A stretch of DNA of 64,000 nucleotides, from NCBI RefSeq assembly GCF_030503635.1, contig NZ_CP129965.1, forward strand, positions 372,001 through 436,000, read 5' to 3'. Under the pieces are notes generated by a model. That model searched no databases. It saw only the letters and a program-made list of their open reading frames with translations, and was not told the origin of the DNA. Positions within the stretch are counted from its first letter, which is position 1. Every line of letters begins with the position of its first letter. Origin of the DNA: Corynebacterium sp. P3-F1 (GTDB taxonomy: Bacteria; Actinomycetota; Actinomycetes; Mycobacteriales; Mycobacteriaceae). Shown here in pieces: positions 25,909 to 37,695 of this stretch. The translations under genes and the position numbers were made by a program.

Positions 25909-27846
25909 CTAGAGATTCGCGATCCACGCCTCGACCGACTGGCGGGCTGATTCCGCATCCAGCCCCACGCTGGCGATGAGCTGCGAGCGAGAGGCGTGCT
26001 TCGGGAACACATCCGGGAAGGCCAAGTGGCGCAGCGGAGTGTCCACCTCAGCAGCGCTCAAGACTTCCGCGATCGCCGATCCGATACCGCCGCGCACTAC
26101 GCCGTCCTCGTAGACCACGACCATGTCAGCGCTGTCCGCGAGCTCGACTAGCTCCGGATTCACAGGAACGATCCAGCGCGGATCCACGACGGTGACACGG
26201 TGGCCCTCTCCATTCAACTGCTCGGCGATGTGAACCGCGTTCTCCGCGAACTCGCCCACCGCCACGATGAGCACGTGCGGTGCCCCAGTCTCAGCGGCGC
26301 CATCATCCCCAGAGTTTTCCAGCTCAGCCTTCGGCTCCACCAGAATGTCGCAACCTCCGGGAGTGCGGCGTACCGCCTCGATGGACGGACCGACATCGCC
26401 CTTGGGGAAACGAACCACAGTGGGGCCGTCCTCGACCGCGATTGCCTCGCGGAACTCTTCACGCAGACGGTCGGCATCCCGAGGCGCCGCGATCCGGATG
26501 CCCGGGGCAATAGACGTGATCGCCATATCCCACACACCGTTGTGGCTCGCGCCATCGCTGCCGGTAACTCCGGCGCGATCGAGCACGAGTGTGACCGGCT
26601 GCTTGATCAGGGCCACGTCCATGAGGAGCTGATCAAAGGCGCGGTTGAGAAAGGTGGAGTAGATCGCCACCACGGGGTGCAGTCCGCCCAAGGCCATTCC
26701 CGAGGCGGACGTCACCGCATGCTGCTCTGCAATGCCGACATCGAAGAACCGCGACGGGAATTTTTCGACGAACGGTGTCAGCCCGGTGGGGCCAGCCATC
26801 GCTGCGGTCAGTGCGACGATGTCTTCGCGGTCGTGCGCTGCGCGCAGCAACTCCTCGGAAAAAACGGAGGTCCATCCAGGACCGGCCTTGCCAAGCGCTT
26901 CGCCGGTCACCGGGTCAATCACACCGGTGGAGTGCATCTGGTCCGCCTCGTTGTTCACCGCCGGCGCGAAGCCATGCCCCTTTTCCGTAGCCACGTGAAT
27001 GATGAGCGGACCGTCGTGCTGCTTCGCATAGGCGAACGCTGTCATCAACGCGCCGATGTCGTGGCCCTCAATCGGGCCGACATACTTCAGCCCCAAGTCT
27101 TGGAACATTTGCGTGGGCACCACTTGGTGTTTGATGCCCTCCTTGACGGCTTGCAGCGCACCAAAAGCGCGTTCGCCGACCCAGCCCATGGATTTCAGGG
27201 TCTTCTTCCCCTGCTCCATGACTTCGTCATAGCCCGGCTGAATCCGGATCTGCGCGATCTGGGATTTCAGATCGTCGAGGTTGCGAGCGAAACCGCCAAT
27301 TGTCGGCGAATAAGAGCGGCCGTTGTCGTTGACCACAATGACGACGTTGCGGTCACCTTCCGCAATGTTGTTCAAGGCTTCCCAGCACATGCCGCCGGTC
27401 AGAGCGCCATCGCCGACGACGGCCACCACGTTCTTGTCGCCGTTGCCGTGAAGAACTTTGGCTTTAGACAGGCCGTCGGCGTACGACAATGCGGCGGAGG
27501 CGTGGGACGATTCCGTCCAGTCGTGCTCGGATTCACTTCGGCTGGTGTAACCCGACAGACCGTCTCGCTGGCGGAGGGTGTCGAATTGGCCGGCGCGACC
27601 GGTCAGAATCTTGTGCACGTACGACTGGTGCGACGTGTCAAAGATGATCGGTTCCTCGGGAGAATCGAACACCGCGTGCAGCGCAATGGTCAATTCGACG
27701 ACCCCCAAGTTCGGGCCCAGGTGCCCCCCGGTCGCGGACACCTTCTGGACCAGGAATTCGCGAATGTCGCGTGCGAGACGGTCGAGCTCATCCGCCGACA
27801 TGCTTTTCAGGTCAGCGGGAAGGTTGAGGTGGTCAAGCCTACTCAA
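25909..27846 (-). CDS. dxs: 1-Deoxy-D-xylulose-5-phosphate synthase
   Basis: This is the thiamine diphosphate enzyme (645 residues) that condenses pyruvate and glyceraldehyde 3-phosphate in the first step of the MEP isoprenoid pathway. Conserved blocks are [26 protein letters not shown], the TPP motif [19 protein letters not shown], and the transketolase-like [11 protein letters not shown]. The start is a TTG at 27846, supported by GAAGGAG upstream and by the family N-terminus ([13 protein letters not shown]). A copy of its product feeds the decaprenyl-phosphate carriers needed by AftC. Confidence 0.95.
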   Translation of the reverse strand: MSRLDHLNLPADLKSMSADELDRLARDIREFLVQKVSATGGHLGPNLGVVELTIALHAVFDSPEEPIIFDTSHQSYVHKILTGRAGQFDTLRQRDGLSGYTSRSESEHDWTESSHASAALSYADGLSKAKVLHGNGDKNVVAVVGDGALTGGMCWEALNNIAEGDRNVVIVVNDNGRSYSPTIGGFARNLDDLKSQIAQIRIQPGYDEVMEQGKKTLKSMGWVGERAFGALQAVKEGIKHQVVPTQMFQDLGLKYVGPIEGHDIGALMTAFAYAKQHDGPLIIHVATEKGHGFAPAVNNEADQMHSTGVIDPVTGEALGKAGPGWTSVFSEELLRAAHDREDIVALTAAMAGPTGLTPFVEKFPSRFFDVGIAEQHAVTSASGMALGGLHPVVAIYSTFLNRAFDQLLMDVALIKQPVTLVLDRAGVTGSDGASHNGVWDMAITSIAPGIRIAAPRDADRLREEFREAIAVEDGPTVVRFPKGDVGPSIEAVRRTPGGCDILVEPKAELENSGDDGAAETGAPHVLIVAVGEFAENAVHIAEQLNGEGHRVTVVDPRWIVPVNPELVELADSADMVVVYEDGVVRGGIGSAIAEVLSAAEVDTPLRHLAFPDVFPKHASRSQLIASVGLDAESARQSVEAWIANL

Positions 27847-27976
27847 TGGTCGTCTTGGCTCCTTCGCGGCGAATTCTCCCCGCCACCGGAAACATACCTG
27901 CGAGCATCCCTGTACTGGCTACCGGCGGCGGACTCATGCGTTCTGAACGAGTTTACACCCCAGGGAGCCAAAACCA

Positions 27977-29326
27977 TTATTCATCGGTCGCGGAAACCGC
28001 AGGAACGAGGCTCGTGAGAACCTCGAAGTGGTGGGTGTTCGGGAAGGCGTCGATAAGCGCCATTCGTTCGACGACGTACCCTGCCTCACCCCATGCTGCG
28101 AGGTCGCGCGCGAACGTCGCTGGATCGCACCCGATATGGATGGCACGCTGCGGAGCGCGCGCGGCAACCGCCTGGACAACCTCCGTCCCCGCTCCCGTGC
28201 GCGGAGGATCTAGAACGACGAGACCCGGGTCCGGCAACCCATCGATGCTCGCCTCCACCTTCTGGTTGCGTACCTCCACATCGAGATTGTCCAACGCCGG
28301 CTGCGGGTCACGCGTCGCGGCCGCGGAATAATCCACGCTGACCACATGTGCGCCGGAGCCGAGGACATCACTGATGTGCGGAACGAAAAGACCGACTCCA
28401 CCGTACAAATCCCACCCGACAGGGCGCGCGTACGTGTCCTGCGCCCACTCCGCGATGTAGCGGCAGTACGTGGCAGGTGCGGTGGTGTGCGCCTGCCAAA
28501 ACGCCGTCGGCGGGAAACGGAACACCGCCTCCTCCACCTCACTTCCGGCAAGCGCCGGGACGGCCTCAGTGACCGCCGCATCGCCCTCAATCCGGGTCTC
28601 GATGTGCTCGATGCGCTTCCCGCGCTGTGCACGCTGCGTCTCCACGACGTGGCGCTTGCCGCGCGAATCCACAACGACAACGAGCTCTGCCCCCGGCGTG
28701 AACAACCGGGCATCCGGTCCGACAATGCCGTCAAGAGCTTCCTGGTTCACCTGGGCGCACCGCACCCCGGCGATCACGTCGTGGCTGCGAGACTGACGCA
28801 TCCCCGCGCGACCGTCCTCCCCGACACCGAGACGAGTTCGTGTGCGCCAGCCAGTCAGCGGTGACAAGGTGTTCTGCTCCAGGTCGATAGCGATGTCGAA
28901 ACCGTCGAGCACCCCGCTTGGGCGGGCGAACTTGTCAAGCTGGCCGACGAGGATTTCCCGCTTGAGGCGTTCTTGCGCCGCCGGCGTGATGTGCGAGTAA
29001 TCGCAGCACCCAGCGCCCGCCGCGGCTGCGGGGCACACCGGATCCACGCGGTCCGGTGATGCCTGCTCGATGGACGCGGCCTCGCCCCGCGCCCAGTTCT
29101 TCTTCACCTTGGTAAGCGTGACCCGCGCGGTGTCGCCGGGGATAGCACCGGAGACAAAGACCACTCGGCCATCAGGAGCGTGCGCGATTGCTTCGCTTCC
29201 GTGCGCCATTGTGGTGGGAGTAAGCGTTAGCTCGTCGCCCGGTTCCAGAGCGGCTGCGTGACCCGCCGTGCCGTTATCAACAACTCGGCGCGTCCGGGTG
29301 TCGGTGTTGGAGATTCCTTCGTCCAT
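27977..29326 (-). CDS. TrmA/RumA-family RNA (uracil-5-)-methyltransferase with TRAM domain
   Basis: A 449-residue class I SAM-dependent methyltransferase. The N-terminal TRAM domain (about 25-85) has GSEAIAHAPDGRVVFVSGAIPGDTARV. The catalytic region has VGWDLYGGVGLF for SAM binding, VVLDPPRTGAG, and the HIGCDPATFARDL block containing the nucleophilic cysteine, ending in the family signature IDAFPNTHHFEVL. Cysteines in VCPAAAAGAGCCDYSHI may form the iron-sulfur site seen in RumA. The target uridine is unknown. ATG at 29326 is preferred; a TTG 15 bases upstream is possible. Confidence 0.88.
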   Translation of the reverse strand: MDEGISNTDTRTRRVVDNGTAGHAAALEPGDELTLTPTTMAHGSEAIAHAPDGRVVFVSGAIPGDTARVTLTKVKKNWARGEAASIEQASPDRVDPVCPAAAAGAGCCDYSHITPAAQERLKREILVGQLDKFARPSGVLDGFDIAIDLEQNTLSPLTGWRTRTRLGVGEDGRAGMRQSRSHDVIAGVRCAQVNQEALDGIVGPDARLFTPGAELVVVVDSRGKRHVVETQRAQRGKRIEHIETRIEGDAAVTEAVPALAGSEVEEAVFRFPPTAFWQAHTTAPATYCRYIAEWAQDTYARPVGWDLYGGVGLFVPHISDVLGSGAHVVSVDYSAAATRDPQPALDNLDVEVRNQKVEASIDGLPDPGLVVLDPPRTGAGTEVVQAVAARAPQRAIHIGCDPATFARDLAAWGEAGYVVERMALIDAFPNTHHFEVLTSLVPAVSATDE

Positions 29327-29353
29327 TTCTCGTTGTTTCAACTACTCGTTTCT

Positions 29354-30244
29354 CTATCGGTTCTCATTCTCCGGGTTCTGGCTCTGCTGCTGTTGCTGCT
29401 GCGCCATCGCCTGCTGGAGTTGTGCCGCGAGCTGCGCAGGCAGTTCAACCGGAAGGGAGTTACCCGCCAGGACAGGGGCCGTGCCGCGGTAAATGAAAGA
29501 GCGTGCGATGATCTCGCGCGCCAGATCAGCCAGCTGGTCTTCCTTGCCGTGTGGTGCCGCCAGGGTGACGCGGTAGAGCCACCGCGGACCTTCAACTCCG
29601 ATAATGCGGATCACACCGTTATCGCCCCGGCCTACGACCTCTCGGCCCCACGGCCCTTCTTCATAGGTGGCGGGCATGCCGTCTCCGCGCATGCCCTCGG
29701 CGATCTCGTCGCTGGATTCTTCCCACATGCCGCCCGAGTTCGGCGCAGCGAACGCCACTGGGGTGATGCGCCCGAATTCGGTGACGACGTGCAGCATTCG
29801 CGGCCCCTGCTCGCCCATCTCTACCTGCACCTGCGACCCCTTCGGCAGCGGCAGCTGGATCGAGCCCAAGTTCAAGATGCCCTCGGCGAAGTCGGAGAAG
29901 TCGAATTCCTGAATGCTCACCTTGTCCCCGTCGAAGGGGCCGGACTCGCCGCCTATGGCGTCATGCTCCTTCGTCACCGGGCCGGTGTAGGCATTCTCGG
30001 CTTCCGTCACCGCGTCCGTTGCCGGCGCATCTGCGGTAGAGGCTGCTGCCGCGTCTGCCGGAGTATCTGCAACCGCCGGCTCAACAACCGGATCAGCGGC
30101 CGGTTCACTCTCACGATCGGTCTTCTCCTCGTCGGAGCGAGTCGCGGTGTCGTCCGACAGCTTCTCAACTGAGTCACCCGCGGATTCACCCGCTGCAGGG
30201 GCATCCTTCTTCTTGTTCTTCTTGCCAAACGGCCAAAGTGCCAT
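29354..30244 (-). CDS. DUF3710 domain-containing protein
   Basis: A 296-residue actinobacterial protein of unknown function. It begins MALWPFGKKNKKK, a short basic stretch, followed by about 90 residues rich in Ala, Asp, Glu and Thr. The conserved DUF3710 domain runs from about residue 95 (GPFDGDKVSIQEFDFSDFAEGI) to about 250 (WLYRVTLAAPHG). The C-terminus is Gln-rich. ATG at 30244 has GGAG 10 bases upstream, better than the TTG 9 bases earlier. It lies next to dut as in mycobacteria. Confidence 0.85.
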   Translation of the reverse strand: MALWPFGKKNKKKDAPAAGESAGDSVEKLSDDTATRSDEEKTDRESEPAADPVVEPAVADTPADAAAASTADAPATDAVTEAENAYTGPVTKEHDAIGGESGPFDGDKVSIQEFDFSDFAEGILNLGSIQLPLPKGSQVQVEMGEQGPRMLHVVTEFGRITPVAFAAPNSGGMWEESSDEIAEGMRGDGMPATYEEGPWGREVVGRGDNGVIRIIGVEGPRWLYRVTLAAPHGKEDQLADLAREIIARSFIYRGTAPVLAGNSLPVELPAQLAAQLQQAMAQQQQQQSQNPENENR

Positions 30245-30345
30245 GAGGTTCAATCTCCTTCGCTGGAACGAAGCTGCTAAATATCTTCTGCTTTACTATT
30301 TTTCGCGGCCGACGAATCCGCCTTTTTCACCGGCCTCGTATCCGC

Positions 30346-30825
30346 TTAATTCACGCCGGTTGAACCGTACCCGCCGGAACCACGAACCGTCTCGTCCAGC
30401 TCGTCGACTTCCACGAACTCGGGTAGCTCCACGCGTTGGACGACCAACTGGGCAATGCGCATGCCGCGGGTCACCTCGAATGGAGTGTCTTTGTCGGTGT
30501 TAAGGAGACACACCATGAGCTCGCCGCGGTAATCTGCGTCCACGGTCCCCGGGGCGTTGACGATTGTCAGTCCGTGCTTGGCGGCCAGGCCCGAACGTGG
30601 ATGAATCAACCCCACGGTTCCTAACGGCAGCGCGAGGGCTACACCCGTTTTGACAAGGGCACGCTCCCCTGGCGCGATAACAAGGTCTTCCGCGGAATGC
30701 AGATCGACGCCGGCATCCCCCCGGTGGGCACGCTTGGGCAGAGGCAGATGGGGGTCGACCCGTTTCAGCGGGATCGGCCCGATCCCGGCTGTTCCGGCTC
30801 CGGTTTCAGTCGCTTGATTAGTCAC
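30346..30825 (-). CDS. dut: dUTP diphosphatase
   Basis: A trimeric dUTPase of 159 residues that hydrolyses dUTP to dUMP, keeping uracil out of DNA. The five conserved motifs are present: [41 protein letters not shown], and the C-terminal flexible arm [10 protein letters not shown]. Length is normal. It is divergent from the DUF3093 gene. Confidence 0.97.
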   Translation of the reverse strand: MTNQATETGAGTAGIGPIPLKRVDPHLPLPKRAHRGDAGVDLHSAEDLVIAPGERALVKTGVALALPLGTVGLIHPRSGLAAKHGLTIVNAPGTVDADYRGELMVCLLNTDKDTPFEVTRGMRIAQLVVQRVELPEFVEVDELDETVRGSGGYGSTGVN

Positions 30826-30942
30826 GGCCCCACACTACGTCAGGTCTATGGTGCACCGTCGCCTACGGCCGGGCCCTCCCACGAAGCGCGGGCACGGAGT
30901 GTTTTTCATCCCTCACCCAACCCCCTGCTTAACATGGAGGAC

Positions 30943-31536
30943 GTGACTGACAACTCCCGCGACAACGTTACTACGCCCGCCGCCGAATCTGGCTCAGAGC
31001 CGACAGCGGCATCATCCTCATCGGCACCCATGCGTCCAGCGGCTCCGGAGGAGCTGTACGCGGAACGCCAGTGGGTTCCCGCGTGGTGGTGGATCGTGGG
31101 AATCGCATTCGCCGCGCTACTAGGCGGCCAAATGGGAAACAACCGCGGGGTGTGGTGGTTTGTGATCACGTTTGTCCTCGCCGGAGCCATGATCGTGTGG
31201 TTCCTCTGGCATCTGTCGTCGACGGTGGTGAAGGTTGAGCGCGATGCCGACGGGACGCGGTGGCTCGTAATCGGGGAGGCCAACTTGCCGTCTAGTGTCG
31301 TCTCGCGATCGCTGGCAGTGCCTAAAACCGCAAAGCGGAACGCGCTCGGACGCCAACTGGATCCGGCGGCGTACCTCGTGCACCACTCATGGGTGGACGA
31401 GCTAGCTTTGTTCGTTCTCGACGATCCCGAGGACCCCACCCCCTACTGGCTGGTGTCCTCAAGGAATCCCGAAGCGCTCCTCCACGCATTCGTGCCGGAT
31501 CAAGCCGACCGCGCATCAGAGCCGCTGCAGAAGTAA
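30943..31536 (+). CDS. DUF3093 domain-containing membrane protein
   Basis: A 197-residue protein of unknown function. A Ser/Ala-rich N-terminus leads to LYAERQWVPAWWWIVGIAF and two membrane helices at about residues 48-65 and 72-92, followed by a soluble domain ending in PYWLVSSRNPEALLHAF. The GTG at 30943 lies 7 bases after TAACAT, which suggests a leaderless transcript; an ATG 9 bases upstream is an alternative. It sits between dut and DUF4193, as in mycobacteria. Confidence 0.82.
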   Translation: MTDNSRDNVTTPAAESGSEPTAASSSSAPMRPAAPEELYAERQWVPAWWWIVGIAFAALLGGQMGNNRGVWWFVITFVLAGAMIVWFLWHLSSTVVKVERDADGTRWLVIGEANLPSSVVSRSLAVPKTAKRNALGRQLDPAAYLVHHSWVDELALFVLDDPEDPTPYWLVSSRNPEALLHAFVPDQADRASEPLQK

Positions 31537-31547
31537 CTGCCTGTCAC

Positions 31548-31841
31548 CTATTCGCAGTCGAGGCAGATCTTGGAACCGTCCGGTTCGGTGTGGCCGAGCC
31601 GGTTGTTCTTCTGCACAAGGAAGCACGAGGCGCAGGTGAATTCGTTCTCCTGCTTCGGCACCACGGAGACGTTGAGTTCTTCGCCCGTCAGATCCACCTG
31701 GGGTGGGTCGAATGCGTCGACGACTTCACCGTCGTCGTCCATGCTGCTGCCGGCAACCTCTTCAGCTTTGAGCCCCTCGAGGGAATCAGTCTCAACGTCG
31801 TCGTCAAGCCGGCGGCGGGGCGCGTCGTAATCGGTGGCCAC
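31548..31841 (-). CDS. DUF4193 domain-containing zinc-ribbon protein
   Basis: A 97-residue acidic protein. The C-terminal part carries two CxxC pairs, CASC and CLDC, a likely structural zinc site. The N-terminal VATDYDAPRRRLDDD is characteristic of the actinobacterial family. The GTG start at 31841 has GGAG 8 bases upstream. Its partner is unknown; mycobacterial members lie in the same dut to sigA neighbourhood. Confidence 0.85.
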   Translation of the reverse strand: MATDYDAPRRRLDDDVETDSLEGLKAEEVAGSSMDDDGEVVDAFDPPQVDLTGEELNVSVVPKQENEFTCASCFLVQKNNRLGHTEPDGSKICLDCE

Positions 31842-32064
31842 TGGTGGGTCTCCTTTGCCATACGTTTCCGCAGTAGTAACCACACTTTTGCGGGTGCTGG
31901 ACCACCCAGGGGCGGTAGTTACTGTTCTACTTTCGAGGCGATCCTAAATCAACGCCTTGCATCTGTCATGTTTCCCCCGCGCATTGGCCTTTCGGCGTGT
32001 CGCGGCAGTGCCGGTTTCAACGTCGGCCCACACCCGCAGCAGCGGATCGCTAGACTGTTTCACC

Positions 32065-32886
32065 ATGGATGATGGGGTCACCGGCACCAGCGAAAACCAG
32101 TCCCGAACTACATCTGAAACCGGGGTTGTGAACGCAGACAACCTCTGCTGCGGCATTGATATCGGCGGCTCGGGTGTGAAAGGCGCGATCGTCGATATGC
32201 GCACTGGCGAGTTCATCGGCGACCGCATCAAGATTGAAACCCCGCAGCCAGCAACTCCGGACGCTGTCGCCGAGACGACCGCAGCGATTGTGCGCCGGCT
32301 CGAATGGGACGGCCCCGTGGGAATCTGTTTGCCGTCGGTCGTTGTCGAGCAAGTCGCACGCACAGCCGCCAACATCGACGACTCGTGGATCGGTACACAT
32401 GTCCACGACCTTTTCGCTAAGCATCTTCCGGGGCGTCAACTTGCCGTGCTGAACGACGCCGACGCAGCCGGCCTCGCCGAAGTCGCATTCGGCGACGACA
32501 CTGCAAAGTCCGGAGCGGTCATCTTCCTGACCTTCGGCACCGGCATCGGTTCCGCTTTCCTCATGGATGGCGAACTCTTCCCCAACACAGAACTCGGGCA
32601 CATGATCGTCGGAGAGAAGGAAGCGGAGCACCAGGCATCATCGGCCGTTCGGGACCGCGAGGAGTTGAGCTACAAGAAGTGGGCGAAACGCGTGGACACC
32701 GTGCTCGCCGAATACGAGCGACTTTTCAACCCCGCCGCATTCGTCGTCGGTGGCGGGATCTCCCGCAAAGCCGACAAATGGGTGCCGCTGTTCACTGTTG
32801 ATACGCCCGTCGTCCCGGCGACTCTGCGTAACCGCGCCGGAATCGTCGGCGCTGCGATGGCTGTGTGGAAGCACGTCACGCCCTAA
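32065..32886 (+). CDS. ppgK: Polyphosphate glucokinase
   Basis: A ROK-superfamily kinase of 273 residues that phosphorylates glucose using polyphosphate or ATP. Phosphate-binding DIGGSGVKGAIVD is at about residues 31-43, the catalytic aspartate is in AVLNDADAAG, and FLTFGTGIGSAF is the second phosphate loop. The ATG at 32065 is 8 bases after TAGACT, so a leaderless message is likely. It is upstream of sigA, as in mycobacteria. It could feed glucose 6-phosphate when PTS uptake is absent, which fits the damaged PTS genes in this window, but that link is inference. Confidence 0.94.
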   Translation: MDDGVTGTSENQSRTTSETGVVNADNLCCGIDIGGSGVKGAIVDMRTGEFIGDRIKIETPQPATPDAVAETTAAIVRRLEWDGPVGICLPSVVVEQVARTAANIDDSWIGTHVHDLFAKHLPGRQLAVLNDADAAGLAEVAFGDDTAKSGAVIFLTFGTGIGSAFLMDGELFPNTELGHMIVGEKEAEHQASSAVRDREELSYKKWAKRVDTVLAEYERLFNPAAFVVGGGISRKADKWVPLFTVDTPVVPATLRNRAGIVGAAMAVWKHVTP

Positions 32887-33159
32887 CCCACGCGGTGCGC
32901 CGCCACGGCATGGTGCGAACCGCCTGAAAGTAAAATTGTGATCGAGGTGGCGCACACCGAGATCGCGTGCGTATGCTGTAGGGTTGTTCAATACTCAGAG
33001 GTACCGTCACTGGCAGGACGTGGTCGTGCTCGGTCTCGGTACCGCGCCGTAACTCATGGACGTAGGAATAGACTCCGCCTCTCACCGTGTTGACACTGCA
33101 GTCCCGTATTGTGGTGGGACACCGACGGAGAGAAGCGACGAGCTCATGAAAGGTCGTAC

Positions 33160-34752
<1,593 letters not shown>

Positions 34753-34776
34753 AAGCCATCTGATTACGCCTGCGGG

Positions 34777-34807
34777 GCTGACCGGTCCGACGCAACGACC
34801 GGTCAGC
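34777..34807 (+). terminator. Terminator-like hairpin after sigA
   Basis: GCTGACCGGTC and GACCGGTCAGC form a perfect 11-bp stem with a 9-base loop, 24 bases after the sigA stop. The following ACCGTTTCG is only slightly T-rich. Confidence 0.7.
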
Positions 34808-34997
34808 ACCGTTTCGTGTTCTCGTCGTTTCCGCTAGCGTTCGCATCCTCGGAACCGTTCAATGTGGACCCCCTATAGTCGTGCGCCCAGGTCATCGCCC
34901 CAAGGCCAATTTCGGCTTAAGTACTTCTCTGGATATGGGGAAGAAACGCGCATTTTCGCCCTGGGAAACGGCGGATCCCCGTGCGCGCGGAGGTTCG

Positions 34998-35576
34998 TCA
35001 GGTGTCTTCGGTGTAGCGGCTGTTGGGGCGCCGGAAAATGCTCTCGTTCACGCCGCCGGGGGCGGACGTGTCGCCGGAATCGTCGTACGCGCTCGAGCTG
35101 GGGTCATTGAGCATCGAAACGAACACAGCGGCGAAGAACAACGCGATGATCATTGCACAGCTGTTCAGCACGATTCCGAGGATGCTTTGCACCAAACCGC
35201 CGCGCCGCAAACCCCGCCGGTTCTGGCTGATGCCCATCACACCGAAAATGATCCCGCAGATTGCGGTGATGGAGCCCGCAACAATGAACCACCACGAGGA
35301 CAGAACCGTGAGAATGCCGAGGACCAGCGACGCGGTACCGAAACCGTTCCCTCGAAGCGGTCCAGGGCCCTGGGCGGAAGGGCCACCGGCGGGCAGGTAG
35401 GAGTTCGGCCCGTGCGGGTTATAACGCCCATAAGCGTCCACCGGCCCCTGATCGAACGGCCGGCCGTAACCGTCGAATTGGCCCGCGCGCTCGTGGGAGT
35501 AGCCTCCGTACGGCTCATTCAAGGGATCCCGGGGGCTGCGCGGGTACCCTTCGCCGAATGGGTTCGGGTGCACCAT
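34998..35576 (-). CDS. DUF4190 domain-containing membrane protein
   Basis: A 192-residue protein. The first 75 residues are rich in Pro, Gly and Tyr (NPFGEGYPRSPRDPLNEPYGGY..), a disordered cytoplasmic tail. Two membrane helices follow at about 80-105 and 120-150, with GISQNRRGLRRGG between them, the pattern of DUF4190. The function is unknown. It starts 13 bases after the stop of the upstream helicase gene, so the two are probably co-transcribed. Confidence 0.8.
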   Translation of the reverse strand: MVHPNPFGEGYPRSPRDPLNEPYGGYSHERAGQFDGYGRPFDQGPVDAYGRYNPHGPNSYLPAGGPSAQGPGPLRGNGFGTASLVLGILTVLSSWWFIVAGSITAICGIIFGVMGISQNRRGLRRGGLVQSILGIVLNSCAMIIALFFAAVFVSMLNDPSSSAYDDSGDTSAPGGVNESIFRRPNSRYTEDT

Positions 35577-35589
35577 AATGCGGCCGAGC

Positions 35590-37344
35590 CTACCACTGCG
35601 TCAGGTACTTGATTCTTTCCCTGAGCTGGTCTGCCGTGCACAGCGCCGTGGGTGGGCCGCCGCACGCTTTACGCACCTCGGTGTGAATCGCGCCGTGCGG
35701 GCGGCCGGTGCGCGACGCTGCGATGGCCACGCGGGCGTTCAGCTCCTGACGCAGCGCAGGGATGTCCTCCGACGCGACACCGCTGCCGCGTGAGCTTTCC
35801 GGCGCGGCGGACGGCCCTTTGAACGGTGAAGGCTCCTTGTCCCCCGCTGCATCCTGCGCCCGGCGCGCCTTCACCTCGGCCTCACGGACATCGAGCTGTT
35901 CGGATTGCCGTTTCCGCAGCAGCGTCTTCACCTGCTCGGCGTCGAGAAGCCCAGGTAGCCCCAGGAAGTCCTGCTCCTCGTCGGTTCCTGCGAGGGTGGG
36001 CGTTCCGTACGTAGAGCCGTCGAAGATGAGTGAATCCAGCTCCGCGGAGGCGCCAATGGATTCGTACGTCGGGGCCTCGTCGGGCTCGCTGCGCTTCTTG
36101 TTTGCTTGCTCCAGCAGTTCATCGGACCAACCCGATTCACGGTGCGGTTTGCCCAGCACGTGGTCGCGGGACACCTCCATCTCTTCGGCCAACCGCAACA
36201 GGACCGGAACAGACGGGAGGAAGATAGACGCCGATTCGCCTGGCATGCGCGAACGCACAAAGCGACCGATGGCCTGGGCGAAGAACAGCGGTGTTGAGGC
36301 GGATGTCGCATACACGCCTACCGCAAGCCGGGGCACGTCCACGCCCTCAGAGACCATGCGCACCGCCACGAGCCATTCGTCCTGGGACGCCGAGAATTCG
36401 GCGATGCGCTTTGAGGAACCGGGTTCGTCGGAAAGCACGACCGTGACAGGCGTGTTGCTAATGGTCCGCAAGATCTTCGCGTACGCGCGGGCCGTGGTCG
36501 TGTCGGTGGCGATGACGAGTCCGCCGGCATCGGGCATGTGGCCGCGGATCTTGGTCAGCCGGGTCTGGGCCGCTTGCAGGACAGCGGCGATCCAGTCGCC
36601 TTTCGGATCGAGTGCTGTCTTCCAGGCGCGCGCCGTTTGCGCGGCGTCGAGCGGCTCGCCGAGCCGGGCGGAGTACTCCTCCCCCGCTGAATCCTTCCAT
36701 TGCGCCTCGCCGCTGTAGGCGAGGAAGACCACGGGGCGCACGACACCGTCCGCGAGTGCCTCCGCGTAACCGTAGGTGTAGTCGGCTTGGGAAACCAAGT
36801 GCCCTTCGCCGTCTTCTTCGTAGGTGACAAAGGGAATCGCGGAATCGTCGGAGCGGAACGGCGTACCCGTCAACGCTAGGCGGTGCTCGACGTCGTTGTA
36901 GGCCTCGCGCACACCGTCGCCCCAGCTCTTCGCATCGCCGGCGTGGTGGATCTCATCCAGGATCACCAGCGTGCGGCGTGACGACGCCACCGCGTGGTGC
37001 TTGAACGGGTGCATGCCCACCTGCGCGTAAGTGACCACAATCCCGTCGTAGGCAGGGTTGACCGCCGAGGAGTTGGTGAACTCCGGGTCCAAAGACAACC
37101 CGAACTTCGCCGCAGCCTGCGACCATTGCACTTTCAAGTGCTCTGTGGGCACCACGACGATGATGCGTTCCACGGTCTTTTCCGCGTGCAGCGTACTCGC
37201 CAACGTCAACGCGAACGTTGTCTTACCAGCGCCGGGTGTCGCCACCGCGAGGAAATCCTTCGGTTTCCGGGCAAGAAAAAGGTCGAGGGCCTCCTGCTGC
37301 CATTGACGCAGAGACGGCCCCGAACCATGGACGGCTGAAGTCAC
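35590..37344 (-). CDS. DEAD/DEAH-box superfamily 2 helicase (XPB/res-like)
   Basis: A 584-residue helicase. Walker A is ATPGAGKTTF (about residues 34-43), motif II is DEIHHAGD, motif III region is LALTGTPFRSDD, and the second RecA domain has VRMVSEGVDVPRLAVGVYA and the motif VI line AQAIGRFVRSR. The C-terminal 150 residues are charged and not recognisable. It starts with GTG overlapping the DUF3039 stop by 4 bases. Whether it acts on DNA or RNA is unknown; the fold is closest to ERCC3-type and type III restriction helicases, but no methyltransferase or restriction partner is here. Confidence 0.88.
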   Translation of the reverse strand: MTSAVHGSGPSLRQWQQEALDLFLARKPKDFLAVATPGAGKTTFALTLASTLHAEKTVERIIVVVPTEHLKVQWSQAAAKFGLSLDPEFTNSSAVNPAYDGIVVTYAQVGMHPFKHHAVASSRRTLVILDEIHHAGDAKSWGDGVREAYNDVEHRLALTGTPFRSDDSAIPFVTYEEDGEGHLVSQADYTYGYAEALADGVVRPVVFLAYSGEAQWKDSAGEEYSARLGEPLDAAQTARAWKTALDPKGDWIAAVLQAAQTRLTKIRGHMPDAGGLVIATDTTTARAYAKILRTISNTPVTVVLSDEPGSSKRIAEFSASQDEWLVAVRMVSEGVDVPRLAVGVYATSASTPLFFAQAIGRFVRSRMPGESASIFLPSVPVLLRLAEEMEVSRDHVLGKPHRESGWSDELLEQANKKRSEPDEAPTYESIGASAELDSLIFDGSTYGTPTLAGTDEEQDFLGLPGLLDAEQVKTLLRKRQSEQLDVREAEVKARRAQDAAGDKEPSPFKGPSAAPESSRGSGVASEDIPALRQELNARVAIAASRTGRPHGAIHTEVRKACGGPPTALCTADQLRERIKYLTQW

Positions 37345-37583
37345 TTGCGGCGCAGCCCCTTGTAGATCCGCTCGCAGTCGGGGCACACCGGCGAACCGGG
37401 CTTGGCTTGCTTCCGCACGGGGAACGTCTCACCGCACAACGCGACAACCATGGCACCGCTGACCGCGGAATTCACAATTTGGTCCTTCTTCACGTAGTGG
37501 AAGAACTTCGGGGTGTCATTGTCCTGCGAGGTGTCTTCGCGGACATCGGGGCGTTCAATCGTCTTCGTCGTTGTCTGCGTCAC
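37341..37583 (-). CDS. DUF3039 domain-containing small zinc-ribbon protein
   Basis: An 80-residue actinobacterial protein. The family core KFFHYVKKDQIVNSAVSGAMVVALCGETF is followed by KPGSPVCPDCERIYKGL with a CxxC pair and an additional Cys, suggesting metal binding. I start it at the GTG at 37583; an ATG 12 bases upstream is possible. It overlaps the helicase start by 4 bases (GTGA), so the two are translationally coupled, and the pairing recurs in actinobacteria. Confidence 0.82.
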   Translation of the reverse strand: MTQTTTKTIERPDVREDTSQDNDTPKFFHYVKKDQIVNSAVSGAMVVALCGETFPVRKQAKPGSPVCPDCERIYKGLRRK

Positions 37584-37695
37584 GCACACCATCATGCCTC
37601 ATTGCCCGGAACGAGTTTAAAAACGCGCGGTGGGCAGCCCAGCACGGCCGGGTCCAGTCGCACGAGCACACCGGGCGCGTCTACCCTGGGGTCCC

